The notes beneath the pieces are model-generated. The model made no database searches and was not told the DNA's origin. It saw only the letters and a list, made by a program, of their open reading frames with translations. Positions 35,863 to 45,000 of a stretch of DNA of 64,000 nucleotides are shown piece after piece. A program made the translations under genes and the position numbers. Numbering within the stretch: position 1 is the stretch's first letter; the number at the start of each line of letters is the position of its first letter. This DNA is from Bordetella trematum (GTDB taxonomy: Bacteria; Pseudomonadota; Gammaproteobacteria; Burkholderiales; Burkholderiaceae_B). The stretch is taken from the NCBI RefSeq assembly GCF_900078335.1, contig NZ_FKBR01000005.1, positions 1 through 64,000 on the forward strand. Reading direction: 5' to 3'.

Positions 35863-36201
35863 GGTGGACGCGAAGCGGTGCCGGCATGGGACGAAAGGGA
35901 AGAGCGTACTTGAATCCGTCTCGGACTGCACCCAAGCCCAGTGGTTAAAAAAAGAGCAATGTTGTAGAATTTACGGTTTGCCAACACTCATCCTCTGCTT
36001 GCGGCAGTACGGCGGCTTTGGCCGGCGAATCACAGAGGGTTGAAAAGGCGGTTTCGATCGGGGCGCGTGCATCGCGGGCGCCGGTTGAGAGTGGCGGTGG
36101 GCCTTGCCTGCTGTCTGTCACGCTTTTTTGCCACCGGAGCGAATTCTGGCAAAGCGCTTCGGGAACCAGACCCGCAATGACACGATGATTCAGGAGTTAC
36201 C
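35863..36201 (+). promoter_or_regulatory. Long leader and promoter of rplS
   Basis: TTGTAGAAT at 35962-35970 is a good -10 context (TAGAAT at 35965-35970). From there to the rplS ATG is about 225 bases with no supported gene. A GC-rich central part can fold. Normally trmD would lie directly before rplS; here nothing of rpsP, rimM or trmD is seen. CAGGAG precedes the rplS start. Confidence 0.5.
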
Positions 36202-36585
36202 ATGAACCTTATCGCTCAAATCGAGCAGGAAGAAATCGCCCGCCTGACCGGTGGCAAGCCCATGACCGAATTCGCCCCGGGCGATACCGTGATCGTGAGC
36301 GTGAACGTGGTCGAAGGCACCCGCAAGCGCGTCCAGGCCTACGAAGGCGTGGTCATCGCCAAGCGCAACCGCGGCCTGAACTCTTCCTTTATCGTTCGCA
36401 AGATTTCGTCGGGTGAAGCCGTGGAACGTACGTTCCAGCTGTACTCGCCGCAAATCGCCGCTATCGAAGTCAAGCGCCGTGGCGACGTGCGCCGTGCCAA
36501 GCTGTACTACCTGCGCAGCCGCTCGGGCAAGTCGGCTCGCATCAAGGAAAAACTGGTCAGCAAGCAAGCCAAGGCTACGGCTTAA
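36202..36585 (+). CDS. rplS: 50S ribosomal protein L19
   Basis: L19 sits at the interface of the two ribosomal subunits. The 127-residue protein begins [15 protein letters not shown] and contains [20 protein letters not shown], cited in parts [11 protein letters not shown] and [14 protein letters not shown], and [18 protein letters not shown]. All are diagnostic. It stands alone here with its own promoter and terminator rather than at the end of rpsP-rimM-trmD-rplS. The C-terminal tail after residue 115 is Lys/Ala-rich. Confidence 0.97.
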   Translation: MNLIAQIEQEEIARLTGGKPMTEFAPGDTVIVSVNVVEGTRKRVQAYEGVVIAKRNRGLNSSFIVRKISSGEAVERTFQLYSPQIAAIEVKRRGDVRRAKLYYLRSRSGKSARIKEKLVSKQAKATA

Positions 36586-36643
36586 TGACCGGGCGTTCCG
36601 GCAGTCAGCTCTACCGAGCAACTGCCGGACGCATTTCCGGGTT

Positions 36644-36672
36644 AAAAAGGCACCTGTCTGGTGCCTTTTTTT
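36644..36672 (+). terminator. Intrinsic terminator of rplS
   Basis: AAAAAGGCACC and GGTGCCTTTTTTT pair around TGTCT. Flanking A and T runs make it potentially bidirectional. Confidence 0.9.
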
Positions 36673-36754
36673 CGTCCCTCGCGAGCGGACCACTTGCGGT
36701 CTGTCTCAAGAGCGTTCGTGGCGAACGAAAGGCATCCTCCATGTTTAGTGAGTT

Positions 36755-37471
36755 ATGTCCAACTCTTTGATCATGCGTGCGCGCCGGCCCCCGGTCCGGC
36801 CCAGTTTTGACCCTCAAGTGCAGCCCTGGCAATCCGCCGACAGCGGTCTGGCGCGCGTCGGCCCCCAGGCGCTGACGCCAGAAGCGCTGCGGCGCAGCCT
36901 GCTGCCGGCGCGGCAATGGTTGCTGGACCCCTTGGGCCGCAACGAGGTGCGTTATCCGGAGCGCGAAGGGGCGTTGGTGATGGCGGCCGTGCTCATTCCC
37001 ATGGTGATGCGCGCCCAGGGCGTGAGTGTGATGTTGACGCAGCGCGCCGCGCATCTGCACGATCATGCAGGCCAGATCAGTTTTCCGGGCGGGCGGGTCG
37101 AGCAGGAGGATGTGTCGCCGGTAGCCACGGCCCTGCGCGAGGCCCAGGAAGAGACGGGCCTGCCGCAGGACAGCGTGGAAGTGCTGAACAGTATGCCCGA
37201 GTACGTGACCGCCACGGGTTACGCCATCACGCCGGTGGTGTCGCTGGTGCGGCCCGGGTTCTCGCTCGCGCCGGATGCCGGCGAAGTCGCCGACGTGTTC
37301 GAGGTGCCGCTGAGTTTCCTGATGGATCCGGCCAACCACCGCCTCTACGAGGCCAGGCTGGCCAACGGCCAGGTGCGCCAATACTACGCCATGGCCTGGG
37401 AGAACCGGTTCATCTGGGGCGCCACGGCCGGCATGCTGCGCAATCTGTACAAGAGCCTGGCGATGCCCTGA
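36755..37471 (+). CDS. CoA pyrophosphatase (Nudix hydrolase)
   Basis: Hydrolyses coenzyme A or its oxidised forms to 4'-phosphopantetheine and ADP. The 238-residue protein has the CoA-specific lead-in LTQRAAHLHDHAGQISFPGG and the Nudix box GGRVEQED then ALREAQEETGL, with the metal-binding Glu residues in REAQEE. A 75-residue N-terminal extension is Arg/Pro-rich at first. Position after rplS is common in Burkholderiales. Other Nudix substrates are possible, but the UPF0035-type motif is distinctive. Confidence 0.9.
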   Translation: MSNSLIMRARRPPVRPSFDPQVQPWQSADSGLARVGPQALTPEALRRSLLPARQWLLDPLGRNEVRYPEREGALVMAAVLIPMVMRAQGVSVMLTQRAAHLHDHAGQISFPGGRVEQEDVSPVATALREAQEETGLPQDSVEVLNSMPEYVTATGYAITPVVSLVRPGFSLAPDAGEVADVFEVPLSFLMDPANHRLYEARLANGQVRQYYAMAWENRFIWGATAGMLRNLYKSLAMP

Positions 37472-37481
37472 GGCGCGCGGC

Positions 37482-38279
37482 CTAGTGGGTGGAGGCCCGG
37501 CGCGCCGCGTGCAGCCAGCCCAGGCCAGCGCGCGTGTCGCCAGCGGGACGGTACTCGCAGCCGACCCAGCCGGCATAGCCGAGTTCGTCCAGCAGTTGAA
37601 ACAGGTAGGGGTGATTCAGTTCGCCCTGATCCGGTTCCTGGCGCAGCGGCACCCCGGCGATCTGGATGTGGCCGACGCGGCCGGTTGGCAGGTAATGGCG
37701 CAGGCGCATGCTCACATCGCCCTCGACGATCTGGCAGTGGTACAGGTCCATCTGCACCTTGATGTTGGGGGCGGCGCAGGCCTGCGCCACCTCGTGGGCG
37801 TGGGCCTGGTAGTTGAGGTAGTAGCCCGGGATGTCGCGCGGGTTGATCGGTTCGATCAGGATGTCGATGTCTACGGCCGCGGCCTGTTCGGCGGCGTGCT
37901 GAAGGTTGGCCAGATAGGTTTCGCGCAAGGCTTGCGGATCGGTTCCGGGAGCCGGGCAGCCGGCCATGACGTGCAGCCGGGGCGACATCAGGGACACGGC
38001 GTACTCCAGACCTTGCTCCAGGCTGGCGCGAAAGTCCGCTTCCCGACCCGGCAGGCAGGCCAGGCCGCGCTCGCCGCGAGCGGCGTCGCCCGGCGGGGCG
38101 TTCATCAGAATCAATTCGAGGCCGTGGCCCTGCAACTGTTCGCGCCAGCGGGCGGGCGTATGGGCATAGGGGAATTGCATTTCGACCGCCCGGAAACCGT
38201 CCTGGGCGGCTTGCGCGCAGCGTTCCAGCATCTCCACTTCCGGATACAGCGTTGAAAGATTGGCGGCAAAGCGAGGCAT
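37482..38279 (-). CDS. hyi: Hydroxypyruvate isomerase
   Basis: Interconverts hydroxypyruvate and tartronate semialdehyde in glyoxylate metabolism. The 265-residue TIM barrel shows MPRFAANLSTLYPEVEMLER, LILMNAPPGD, LIEPINPRDIPGYYL with the metal-binding Glu, VQMDLYHCQI, and GHIQIAGVPLRQEP, ending near VGCEYRP with the second Glu. Length is as expected. The start at 38279 matches family N termini. The gene has no glyoxylate-operon neighbours here (gcl and glxR are not in the window). It is separated from rsgA by a 66-base gap, so co-transcription with rsgA is possible. Confidence 0.9.
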   Translation of the reverse strand: MPRFAANLSTLYPEVEMLERCAQAAQDGFRAVEMQFPYAHTPARWREQLQGHGLELILMNAPPGDAARGERGLACLPGREADFRASLEQGLEYAVSLMSPRLHVMAGCPAPGTDPQALRETYLANLQHAAEQAAAVDIDILIEPINPRDIPGYYLNYQAHAHEVAQACAAPNIKVQMDLYHCQIVEGDVSMRLRHYLPTGRVGHIQIAGVPLRQEPDQGELNHPYLFQLLDELGYAGWVGCEYRPAGDTRAGLGWLHAARRASTH

Positions 38280-38345
38280 GTCTGCGTTCCCTGTCGGCAA
38301 AGGGGAAAGTGTAGCCGGGCGGGCTGCGCGCCGGTCGGAGGGGGG

Positions 38346-39248
38346 TCAGTAGCGACGTGCGCCTTCGTTTTCGGCCACCAGGCGCTCGTAGAGCGCATAG
38401 CGGCCGGCGTCGATCCGGCGCTCCTGGAGGGCCGCCACGACGCCGCAGCCGGGCTCGTGCCGGTGCGTGCAGTTGTAGAAGCGGCAATGTTCGATATAGG
38501 GCGAAAACTCGGGGAAACCGCGCAGGATGTCTTCGCCGCTCAGGTGTTGCAGACCGAAAGCCTGGAATCCCGGCGAGTCGATCAGTTCGCCGCCGGGCGC
38601 CGGCAGGTGGTAGAGCCGGGTGCTGGTGGTCGTGTGGCGGCCCATGTCCAGCGCGGTGGAGTATTCGCGCGTGGCCGCCTGGGCCTCGGGCACCAGGGCA
38701 TTGAGCAAGGTAGATTTGCCCATACCGCTTTGCCCCAGTAGCAGATTGACGCGGCCGGCCAGGCGGGGCGCCAGGCGCTCGTGCACCGCTTCGGGTTGTT
38801 GGGCGCTCAGCTCGATGACGGGCACGCCCAGGGCCTGGATCGGCGCGAGCCGCTCGCGTGCGCCGGGCAGGCCGGCGCTCAGGTCGGTTTTGTTGAGAAT
38901 TACCAGAGGCTCGATGCCGGCGCTCCAGGCGCCGGCCAGCGCGCGCCCGAGCAGATCCTCGGAGAAGGTCGGCTCGACCGCCACCACGATGAGCAACTGA
39001 TCGACGTTGGCGGCAAACTGCTTGGTGCGCATCTCATCGGAGCGGAACAGCAGATTGCGGCGCGGCAGGATGGCTTCGATGGCGCCTTCATCGGCGCCCT
39101 GCGGCTGGATCCGGACCCAGTCGCCCACGGCCGGGCCGGTTTTCTTGCCGCGCGGGAAGCATTTGCGTACGCTGCCGTCGTTCAGCTCGACGCTGTAGTG
39201 GCGTCCGTGAGCCGCGATGATGCGGCCCTGGGGGAGGTCGACGCTCAT
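38346..39248 (-). CDS. rsgA: Small ribosomal subunit biogenesis GTPase
   Basis: Late-stage 30S assembly GTPase. The 300-residue protein has an OB fold (residues 5-70) and a circularly permuted GTPase domain with the order G4 NKTD, G1 GQSGMGKST, and G3 DSPGF. A C-terminal zinc site is formed by [14 protein letters not shown]. Its start overlaps the stop of the M48 protease gene (ATGA). Together with oligoribonuclease nearby, the M48-rsgA-orn arrangement is usual in betaproteobacteria. Confidence 0.96.
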   Translation of the reverse strand: MSVDLPQGRIIAAHGRHYSVELNDGSVRKCFPRGKKTGPAVGDWVRIQPQGADEGAIEAILPRRNLLFRSDEMRTKQFAANVDQLLIVVAVEPTFSEDLLGRALAGAWSAGIEPLVILNKTDLSAGLPGARERLAPIQALGVPVIELSAQQPEAVHERLAPRLAGRVNLLLGQSGMGKSTLLNALVPEAQAATREYSTALDMGRHTTTSTRLYHLPAPGGELIDSPGFQAFGLQHLSGEDILRGFPEFSPYIEHCRFYNCTHRHEPGCGVVAALQERRIDAGRYALYERLVAENEGARRY

Positions 39249-40504
39249 GCGGCGGTTCCTTGTTGCAGATGCTGGATGCGGATCGCCGCCGGCGGATGGC
39301 TGTCGTAGAAGGCCGAGTGCACCGGGTCGGGAGTCAGGGTGGCGGCATTGTCGTCATACAGTTTGACCAGGGCCGCCACCAGATGGCCTGAGCTGCTGTG
39401 GCGGGCCGCATAGCGGTCGGCCTCGAATTCATCGCGCCGCGAATACCAGCTGAAGATCGGGGTCAGCAAGTAGGTGAAAACCGGCATGACCAGGAAGAAC
39501 AGGATCAGCGCCATGGCGTTGTTGGGCCCGCCCAGCTGCGGCGTGACGCCCAGGCCCTCGTAGAACCAGGACTGTCTGGCCAGCCATCCGAGCAGCGCCA
39601 GAAAGAGTAGGGCGCCCAGCATGCTCAGCACAATGCGTCGCAGGATGTGGCGATGCTTGAAGTGTCCGAGTTCATGCGCCAGCACGGCTTCGATTTCGTC
39701 GGCGTTCAGGCGGCTGAGCAGCGTATCGAAAAAAACGATGCGGCGATTCTTGCCGAAGCCGGTGAAGTAGGCGTTGCCGTGAGCCGAGCGGCGCGAACCG
39801 TCCATGACGAACAGGCCGTTGAGCGCGAAGCCGCAGCGCTGCGTCAGCCCCCGGATGCGTTCGGTCAGGGCCGGGTCATCCAGCGGCGTGAAGGTGTTGA
39901 ACAGCGGGGCAATGTAGGTCGGTGCGATAAAGATCAGCAACAGGTTGAAGGCGACCCACAGCACCCAGGCCCAGATCCACCAGAGCGTGCCGGCCTCGGC
40001 CATCAGCCACAGGACGGCCGCGGCCAGCGGCAGGCCCAGCAGGCAGGTCAGCGCCAGCCCTTTGAGCGCATCGGCGGCGAACAGCCCCGGCGTCATGCGA
40101 TTGAAGCCGAAGCGGCGTTCCAGGCGGAACTGTCGCCACAGGGTGAAGGGCAGGCCGGCCAGGGCCAGCAGCAGCGCCACGGCGCCCAGCAAGGCCAGTT
40201 GCTGCACGAGGCCGTGGCCGAGCCATTGCGCAAGCAGGGTGTTGAGCCCTTGCAGGCCGCCGAAGAGTGTCAGCCCCACCAGGATGGCGGCGTCGTAGGC
40301 GCGCTCCAGCAGGCCCAGGCGCACCCGCGCCACCGTGTAGTCGGCGGCGCGTTGGTGGCTGTAGAGGCCGATGCGGCCGGCGAATTCCGTCGGCACCGTT
40401 TCGCGGTGCTGCGCAACGTGGCGGATCTGGCGCGTGGACAGCCACAGGCGCACGGCGAAATCGGCCAGCAGGACAGCGACAAACAAGACGGTAAAGTTCA
40501 ACAA
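39245..40504 (-). CDS. M48-family CAAX protease-like metallopeptidase
   Basis: An integral membrane protease of the Ste24 type. The 419-residue protein has several membrane helices, the zinc motif [10 protein letters not shown], and a downstream Glu ligand in [11 protein letters not shown]. It probably takes part in membrane protein quality control. No ATG fits the N terminus. I chose TTG 40504 because GGAG lies eight bases before it and the first helix ([16 protein letters not shown]) then starts at once. A TTG at 40555 would leave five bases to the divergent orn gene. Confidence 0.9.
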   Translation of the reverse strand: MLNFTVLFVAVLLADFAVRLWLSTRQIRHVAQHRETVPTEFAGRIGLYSHQRAADYTVARVRLGLLERAYDAAILVGLTLFGGLQGLNTLLAQWLGHGLVQQLALLGAVALLLALAGLPFTLWRQFRLERRFGFNRMTPGLFAADALKGLALTCLLGLPLAAAVLWLMAEAGTLWWIWAWVLWVAFNLLLIFIAPTYIAPLFNTFTPLDDPALTERIRGLTQRCGFALNGLFVMDGSRRSAHGNAYFTGFGKNRRIVFFDTLLSRLNADEIEAVLAHELGHFKHRHILRRIVLSMLGALLFLALLGWLARQSWFYEGLGVTPQLGGPNNAMALILFFLVMPVFTYLLTPIFSWYSRRDEFEADRYAARHSSSGHLVAALVKLYDDNAATLTPDPVHSAFYDSHPPAAIRIQHLQQGTAA

Positions 40505-40560
40505 GCAGGCGTCTCCGGCGGGTGTGCGAAAATCCAGGGTTTGCTTCAGGGACAAATTAT

Positions 40561-41106
40561 ATGGCTGTCAACGAAAACCGCTTGGTCTGGCTCGATATGG
40601 AAATGACCGGGCTGGATCCGGAAAAGGAACGCATCATCGAAGTGGCCGTGGTCGTGACCGAGCCTGACCTGCGGGTCGTGGCCGAGGGGCCGGTGCTGGT
40701 GATCCATCAGCCCGACAGCCTGCTCGACGCCATGGATGCCTGGAATACCTCGACCCATGGCCGCAGCGGCCTGATCGACAAAGTGCGCGCCTCGACCCTG
40801 ACCGAAGCCCAGGCCGAGCGCCAGCTGATCGATTTCCTGGCCCAATATGTGCCGGCGGGAAAGTCGCCGCTGTGCGGCAACACGATCAGCCAGGACCGTC
40901 GCTTCATGTTCGCCTACATGCCCGAACTGGAGCGTTTCTTCCATTACCGCAACCTTGACGTGAGCACCCTCAAGGAACTGGCGCGCCGCTGGGCGCCGTC
41001 CGTCTACAAGGGCTTCGAGAAAAAGAGCCGGCACGAGGCGCTGGCCGATATCTACGAGTCGATCGACGAACTCCGCTACTACCGCGAGCACTTCATCAAG
41101 GTATAG
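40561..41106 (+). CDS. orn: Oligoribonuclease
   Basis: A 3'-5' exonuclease that degrades two- to five-nucleotide RNAs and pGpG, thereby finishing cyclic di-GMP turnover. The 181-residue DEDDh protein has [13 protein letters not shown] with the first Asp and Glu, [11 protein letters not shown] with the second Asp, [13 protein letters not shown], and [14 protein letters not shown] with the catalytic His and last Asp. Divergent from the M48 gene with a very short shared upstream region. The YjeF_N gene follows after 21 bases. Confidence 0.97.
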   Translation: MAVNENRLVWLDMEMTGLDPEKERIIEVAVVVTEPDLRVVAEGPVLVIHQPDSLLDAMDAWNTSTHGRSGLIDKVRASTLTEAQAERQLIDFLAQYVPAGKSPLCGNTISQDRRFMFAYMPELERFFHYRNLDVSTLKELARRWAPSVYKGFEKKSRHEALADIYESIDELRYYREHFIKV

Positions 41107-41127
41107 GCCCCGGCGCAAGGAGCGGCC

Positions 41128-41754
41128 ATGGCGATCTACAGCGTGGCGCAGTTGCGGCGCATCGAGCGGCGCGCCGCTCAAGAGGGGTTGGACCTGATGG
41201 CTCGCGCCGGCCGGGCTGCGGCCGATTTCCTTGCCGCCCGCTTGCCGGCGGGCGGCAACGTCCTGGTGCTTGCCGGGCCGGGCAATAACGGCGGCGATGC
41301 CCTGGTGGCCGCCACCTGGCTGCAACGCCAGGGCAGGGCGGTCGAGGTGGTCCTGCCGGGCGATCCGGCCCGCCTGCCGCCGGATGCCAGATTGGCCTAT
41401 GCCATCTGGCGCGAAGCCGGCGGACGTGAAAGATCGGATCTGCCGGCGGCAGCGCCGGCGATGGTGGTCGACGGGTTGTTCGGGATCGGCCTGAACCGTC
41501 CCCTGGAATCCGACTGGCAGGCCATGATCGATACCGTCAATGCCTGGCGGGCGCCGGTACTGGCGCTGGATGTGCCCAGCGGTCTGTCGGCGGCAACCGG
41601 CCAGCCTCTGGGGAGGGCGCTGCAGGCGCGCTGGACCCTGTCTTTCATCGGCACGCCGCCGGCCCTGGCAGCAGGGCAGCCCTGTCTGGGCGAACACCAC
41701 GAATGTGATCTCGGCTTGTCGGCGCGGTGGCGGGCGCAGGCGCTGGCAGACTGA
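41128..41754 (+). CDS. YjeF_N-domain protein (NAD(P)H-hydrate epimerase-like)
   Basis: A 208-residue protein matching only the N-terminal domain of the usual bifunctional Nnr repair enzyme. It would epimerise damaged NAD(P)H hydrates. Seen are VLVLAGPGNNGGDALVAA, VVDGLFGIGLNRPLE, LALDVPSGLSAATG, and LSFIGTPPAL. The ADP-dependent dehydratase domain is missing, so the partner activity must be encoded elsewhere. AAGGAG lies five bases before the ATG. It ends at the paaX terminus, converging with it six bases apart. Confidence 0.85.
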   Translation: MAIYSVAQLRRIERRAAQEGLDLMARAGRAAADFLAARLPAGGNVLVLAGPGNNGGDALVAATWLQRQGRAVEVVLPGDPARLPPDARLAYAIWREAGGRERSDLPAAAPAMVVDGLFGIGLNRPLESDWQAMIDTVNAWRAPVLALDVPSGLSAATGQPLGRALQARWTLSFIGTPPALAAGQPCLGEHHECDLGLSARWRAQALAD

Positions 41755-41760
41755 CAGCAA

Positions 41761-42699
41761 TCAGCCCGCCGCCGGCCGGCCGCCGAAGCGCTGGTCGATG
41801 GCCGGCGGCAAGGGCCGGTAGTGCGTATTCTCCCGGCTGGCGATCGCCTCCAGATGGATTTCCGAAGCGTCGAACAAGGCCCAGTACAAGCGGGCGCAGA
41901 GTTCGCGCGCAGCGCTGCCCGGCCAGCTGTCGGGCAGCATCGGCATCGGCAGTTGGGGGTCGTGCAGCACGATGCGGCGCCAGCGGTGCAGCAGCAGCAC
42001 CCGCAAGGCAAAGGCCTGCGCGGGGCTGGCGTGCGCGGCCCACGCCGTCAAGGGCGAGAAGCTGCGGGTGAACAGGCGATATTGCTCGGCCACGGCATCC
42101 AGGTTCCAGCACTGCGGCACCAGACTGGCAATGGGTAGCCCGCCGGCGTCGGCCAGGTCACGCGCGGCCAGCACCAGGGCCTTGTCGGGAATGCCGAGTT
42201 TTTCCAGGATGTCGTGCGCGGCGCGCGCCTCGGTGGCGGGGTGGGCGAACAGGCCTGGCGCCACCAGGGCGAACCCTTCCCATTCCAGCTCACGGCGCAG
42301 CTCGGCGCGCTCGGCCAGACCGTTGGCCCCGTTGCGCGGCAGCGCCACCAGTGTCCACTCGCCGTTCCAGGCCTGTGGCGGACCGTCGTAGATGCGTTGC
42401 GAGGCCAGTGCGGTCAGCCGACGCCCGGTGTCGGTCATCAGATAGAGGCTGCGCCGGCCATGGCGCTCGGACTGCAGCCAGCCTTGGGCCACCAGCCTGA
42501 ACACGCTGGTGCGCAACAGCCTTTCGTTGACGCCGACCGGCGCCAGCAATTCGATCAGATCTCCCAGCCAGATGGCGCCGCCATGCGGTCCCAGCGCATC
42601 ACCCAGCAAACTGACGCACAGCGATTTGGCGCGCGGGGGGTCTTGCTTGAGCAGGCGGGCGAGAAAACGGTCGAGCGACTGCGAGGGGGAACTAGCCAT
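41761..42699 (-). CDS. paaX: Phenylacetic acid degradation repressor
   Basis: Represses the paa genes until phenylacetyl-CoA is present. The 312-residue protein has an N-terminal winged-helix region (NERLLRTSVFRLVAQGWLQSER, cited in parts LLRTSVFRLVAQGW and LQSERHGRRS). The central and C-terminal PaaX domains have YDGPPQAWNGEWTLV and FTRSFSPLTAW. The start at 42699 has no clear Shine-Dalgarno. The gene diverges from paaA across a 177-base region with TGATACA repeats. Longer frames running into paaA antisense were discarded. Confidence 0.93.
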   Translation of the reverse strand: MASSPSQSLDRFLARLLKQDPPRAKSLCVSLLGDALGPHGGAIWLGDLIELLAPVGVNERLLRTSVFRLVAQGWLQSERHGRRSLYLMTDTGRRLTALASQRIYDGPPQAWNGEWTLVALPRNGANGLAERAELRRELEWEGFALVAPGLFAHPATEARAAHDILEKLGIPDKALVLAARDLADAGGLPIASLVPQCWNLDAVAEQYRLFTRSFSPLTAWAAHASPAQAFALRVLLLHRWRRIVLHDPQLPMPMLPDSWPGSAARELCARLYWALFDASEIHLEAIASRENTHYRPLPPAIDQRFGGRPAAG

Positions 42700-42752
42700 A
42701 AAAAAGGGGCGCAGCGGCCCGGGGGAAGGGGTTGTATTTAGTCTGGGCAACA

Positions 42753-42777
42753 TGATACATAACTCTGATGTGATACA
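42753..42777. promoter_or_regulatory. Direct repeats, probable PaaX operator
   Basis: TGATACA occurs at 42753-42759 and again at 42771-42777, 18 bases apart, between paaX and the paaA promoter. The TGTGATAC core resembles the TGTGATTC-type element I recall for E. coli PaaX. It lies ten bases upstream of the -35 of paaA. Confidence 0.5.
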
Positions 42778-42786
42778 GAATCTGGT

Positions 42787-42815
42787 TTGACAATGGAATT
42801 TTTGTATTAAATAAT
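42787..42815 (+). promoter_or_regulatory. Strong sigma-70-type promoter of paaABCDE
   Basis: TTGACA (42787-42792), a 17-base spacer, and AATAAT (42810-42815) match the consensus at 11 of 12 positions. The region is AT-rich in a GC-rich genome. Transcription would start near 42822, giving a leader of about 55 bases before paaA. This is the best promoter match in the window, in keeping with a strong operon held by a repressor. Confidence 0.8.
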
Positions 42816-42876
42816 CCGACCATAGAGAAACTGCATTGGCGCGCCCCGGGCCTGCCATCTGCCGAAGGAGACAACT

Positions 42877-43866
42877 ATGTATGCACAACTGGTGGATACC
42901 GGCGTCAAGAAACTGCGCGGTCAGGACGAGCTGTCCGCCCCTGAGCAGGCCTTCCAGCGCCGCATCGATGAGGGCGTGCGCATCGAAGCCAAGGACTGGA
43001 TGCCCGATGCCTATCGCAAGACGCTGGTACGCCAGATCTCGCAGCACGCCCATTCCGAGATCGTGGGCATGCTGCCCGAAGGCAACTGGATCACCCGCGC
43101 CCCGTCGCTCAAGCGCAAGGCCATCCTGCTGGCCAAGGTCCAGGACGAGGCCGGCCATGGCCTGTATCTGTACAGCGCCGCCGAAACCCTTGGCGTATCG
43201 CGCGACGACCTGATCGACGACCTGCATTCGGGCAAGGCCAAGTACTCCAGCATCTTCAATTACCCCACCCTGAGCTGGGCCGACATCGGCATGATCGGCT
43301 GGCTGGTCGATGGCTCGGCCATCATCAACCAGATTCCGCTGTGCCGTTGCTCCTATGGGCCGTACGCGCGCGCGATGGTGCGGGTCTGTAAGGAAGAGTC
43401 GTTCCACCAGCGCCAGGGCTATGACCTGCTCATCCAGATGTGCCTGCATGGCACGCCCGAGCAGAAGGCCATGTGCCAGGATGCCCTGAACCGCTGGTGG
43501 TGGCCGGCCTTGATGATGTTCGGCCCCTCGGATGCAGATTCGCCCAACAGTGCGCAATCCATGCAGTGGAAGATCAAGCTCTTTTCCAACGACGAGCTGC
43601 GCCAGAAAATGGTCGACCAGACGGTCCCTCAGGCCGAGTACCTCGGCCTGACGGTGCCGGATCCCGACCTGAAGTGGAACGCCGAGCGCGGCCACTACGA
43701 TTTCGGCGAGATCGACTGGGATGAGTTCTATTCGGTGATCAAGGGCAATGGCCCGTGCAACCGCGAGCGCCTGGCCGCGCGCGTGAAAGCGCATGAAGAC
43801 GGCGCCTGGGTCCGTGACGGCCTGGCCGCCTACGCCGAGAAGCAGGCCCGCCGCAAGGTCGCCTGA
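42877..43866 (+). CDS. paaA: Ring 1,2-phenylacetyl-CoA epoxidase subunit A
   Basis: Catalytic diiron subunit of the multicomponent epoxidase that converts phenylacetyl-CoA to the ring-1,2-epoxide. The 329-residue ferritin-like protein has diiron ligands in [12 protein letters not shown] and [13 protein letters not shown] (EExxH type), and the start [13 protein letters not shown]. It forms the core with PaaC and is helped by PaaB, PaaD and the reductase PaaE. The upstream AAGGAG fits the start. First gene behind the strong promoter. Confidence 0.97.
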   Translation: MYAQLVDTGVKKLRGQDELSAPEQAFQRRIDEGVRIEAKDWMPDAYRKTLVRQISQHAHSEIVGMLPEGNWITRAPSLKRKAILLAKVQDEAGHGLYLYSAAETLGVSRDDLIDDLHSGKAKYSSIFNYPTLSWADIGMIGWLVDGSAIINQIPLCRCSYGPYARAMVRVCKEESFHQRQGYDLLIQMCLHGTPEQKAMCQDALNRWWWPALMMFGPSDADSPNSAQSMQWKIKLFSNDELRQKMVDQTVPQAEYLGLTVPDPDLKWNAERGHYDFGEIDWDEFYSVIKGNGPCNRERLAARVKAHEDGAWVRDGLAAYAEKQARRKVA

Positions 43867-43943
43867 GCCCCCTGGGCCTTTCCGCCTTTCCTTTCCACCC
43901 TTGCACGAACAAGGCGCGCCGTGGCGCGCCGGGGATACGCATC

Positions 43944-44228
43944 ATGAGCAAAGCATGGCCCCTTTGGGAAGTCTTCATCCGCAGCCAGCACGGCCTGGCC
44001 CATAAGCACGTCGGCAGCCTGCATGCGCCGGATGCCGAGATGGCCATCAACAATGCCCGCGACGTCTATACGCGCCGCAACGAGGGCCTGAGCATCTGGG
44101 TCGTGCGTGCCGCGGACATCGTGGCCAGCAGCCCGGGCGACAAGGAGCCTTTGTTCGAGCCGGCCAACAGCAAGGTCTATCGTCATCCGACCTTCTTCCC
44201 CATGCCGGAAGAAATCAAGCACATGTGA
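43944..44228 (+). CDS. paaB: Phenylacetyl-CoA epoxidase subunit B
   Basis: A small 94-residue subunit needed for assembly of PaaAC tetramers. The segments WPLWEVFIRSQHGLAHKHVGS, cited in parts WPLWEVFIRSQHG and LAHKHVGSLHA, DAEMAINNARDVYTRRNEG, and SIWVVRAADI are characteristic. It follows paaA by 77 bases and precedes paaC by seven. Confidence 0.96.
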   Translation: MSKAWPLWEVFIRSQHGLAHKHVGSLHAPDAEMAINNARDVYTRRNEGLSIWVVRAADIVASSPGDKEPLFEPANSKVYRHPTFFPMPEEIKHM

Positions 44229-44235
44229 GGCAGGC

Positions 44236-45000
44236 ATGGACAAGCATCTGTTTGAGTATCTGCTGCGCCTGGGCGACAGCACGTTGATCCTGTCGCAGCG
44301 CCTGTCGGCCTGGTGCGGTCACGGGCCGGTGCTCGAAGAAGACCTGGCCCTGACCAATACTGCGCTCGACCTGCTGGGTCAGGCGCGCATGTGGCTGACG
44401 TTGGCCGGCGAGGTCGAGGGCGCGGGGCGCGATGAAGACCAGCTGGCCTATCTGCGCGATGTGCACGAGTTCCGCAATTGTCTGCTGGTCGAGCAGCCCA
44501 ACGGCGATTACGGCGCCACGATGGCGCGTCAGTTCCTGTTCGACACCTGGCATTACTTCCTGCTGCAGGGCCTGGTGCAGTCGAGCGACGAACGCGTGGC
44601 CGCCGTGGCCGCCAAAGCCATCAAGGAAGTGACCTATCACGTGCGCCGCGCCGGCGATCTGGTGGTGCGCCTGGGAGACGGCACCGAAGAGAGCCATCGC
44701 CGCATGCAGAACGCCATCGATGCGGCCTGGCGTTATACAGGCGAACTCTTCGTCGATGACGAGGTGGATCTGGACGTGGCCGGGCGTGGCATCGGTGTTG
44801 CGCTGTCCGGACTGCGCGCGCCCTGGCTGGAGCATGTCACCGAGGTGCTGCAGGAGGCCACCCTGGAGGTGCCCGAGGAGGCGCAGGCCTTCATGCCGCT
44901 GCTGCGCGGCGGGCGCCAGGGACGCCACTCCGAAGAGCTGGGCTATGTCCTGGCCGAGATGCAATACCTGCAGCGCGCCTATCCCGGAGCCAGCTGGTAA
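44236..45000 (+). CDS. paaC: Phenylacetyl-CoA epoxidase subunit C
   Basis: Structural subunit of the epoxidase, a ferritin-like fold without functional metal site. The 254-residue protein shows LFEYLLRLGDSTLILSQRLS, LALTNTALDLLGQAR, YGATMARQFLFDTW, and KEVTYHVRRAGDLVVRLGDG. The start lies seven bases after paaB; its stop overlaps the paaD start (TAATG). Confidence 0.96.
   Translation: MDKHLFEYLLRLGDSTLILSQRLSAWCGHGPVLEEDLALTNTALDLLGQARMWLTLAGEVEGAGRDEDQLAYLRDVHEFRNCLLVEQPNGDYGATMARQFLFDTWHYFLLQGLVQSSDERVAAVAAKAIKEVTYHVRRAGDLVVRLGDGTEESHRRMQNAIDAAWRYTGELFVDDEVDLDVAGRGIGVALSGLRAPWLEHVTEVLQEATLEVPEEAQAFMPLLRGGRQGRHSEELGYVLAEMQYLQRAYPGASW

Noticed and set aside
34751-35935. A 394-residue minus-strand frame
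   Set aside because: Runs out of frame through the EamA transporter gene and the repeat-rich gap; low complexity.
41761-43794. A 677-residue minus-strand frame extending paaX into paaA
   Set aside because: Only the part from 42699 down is PaaX. The upstream extension is antisense to paaA and crosses the promoter region.
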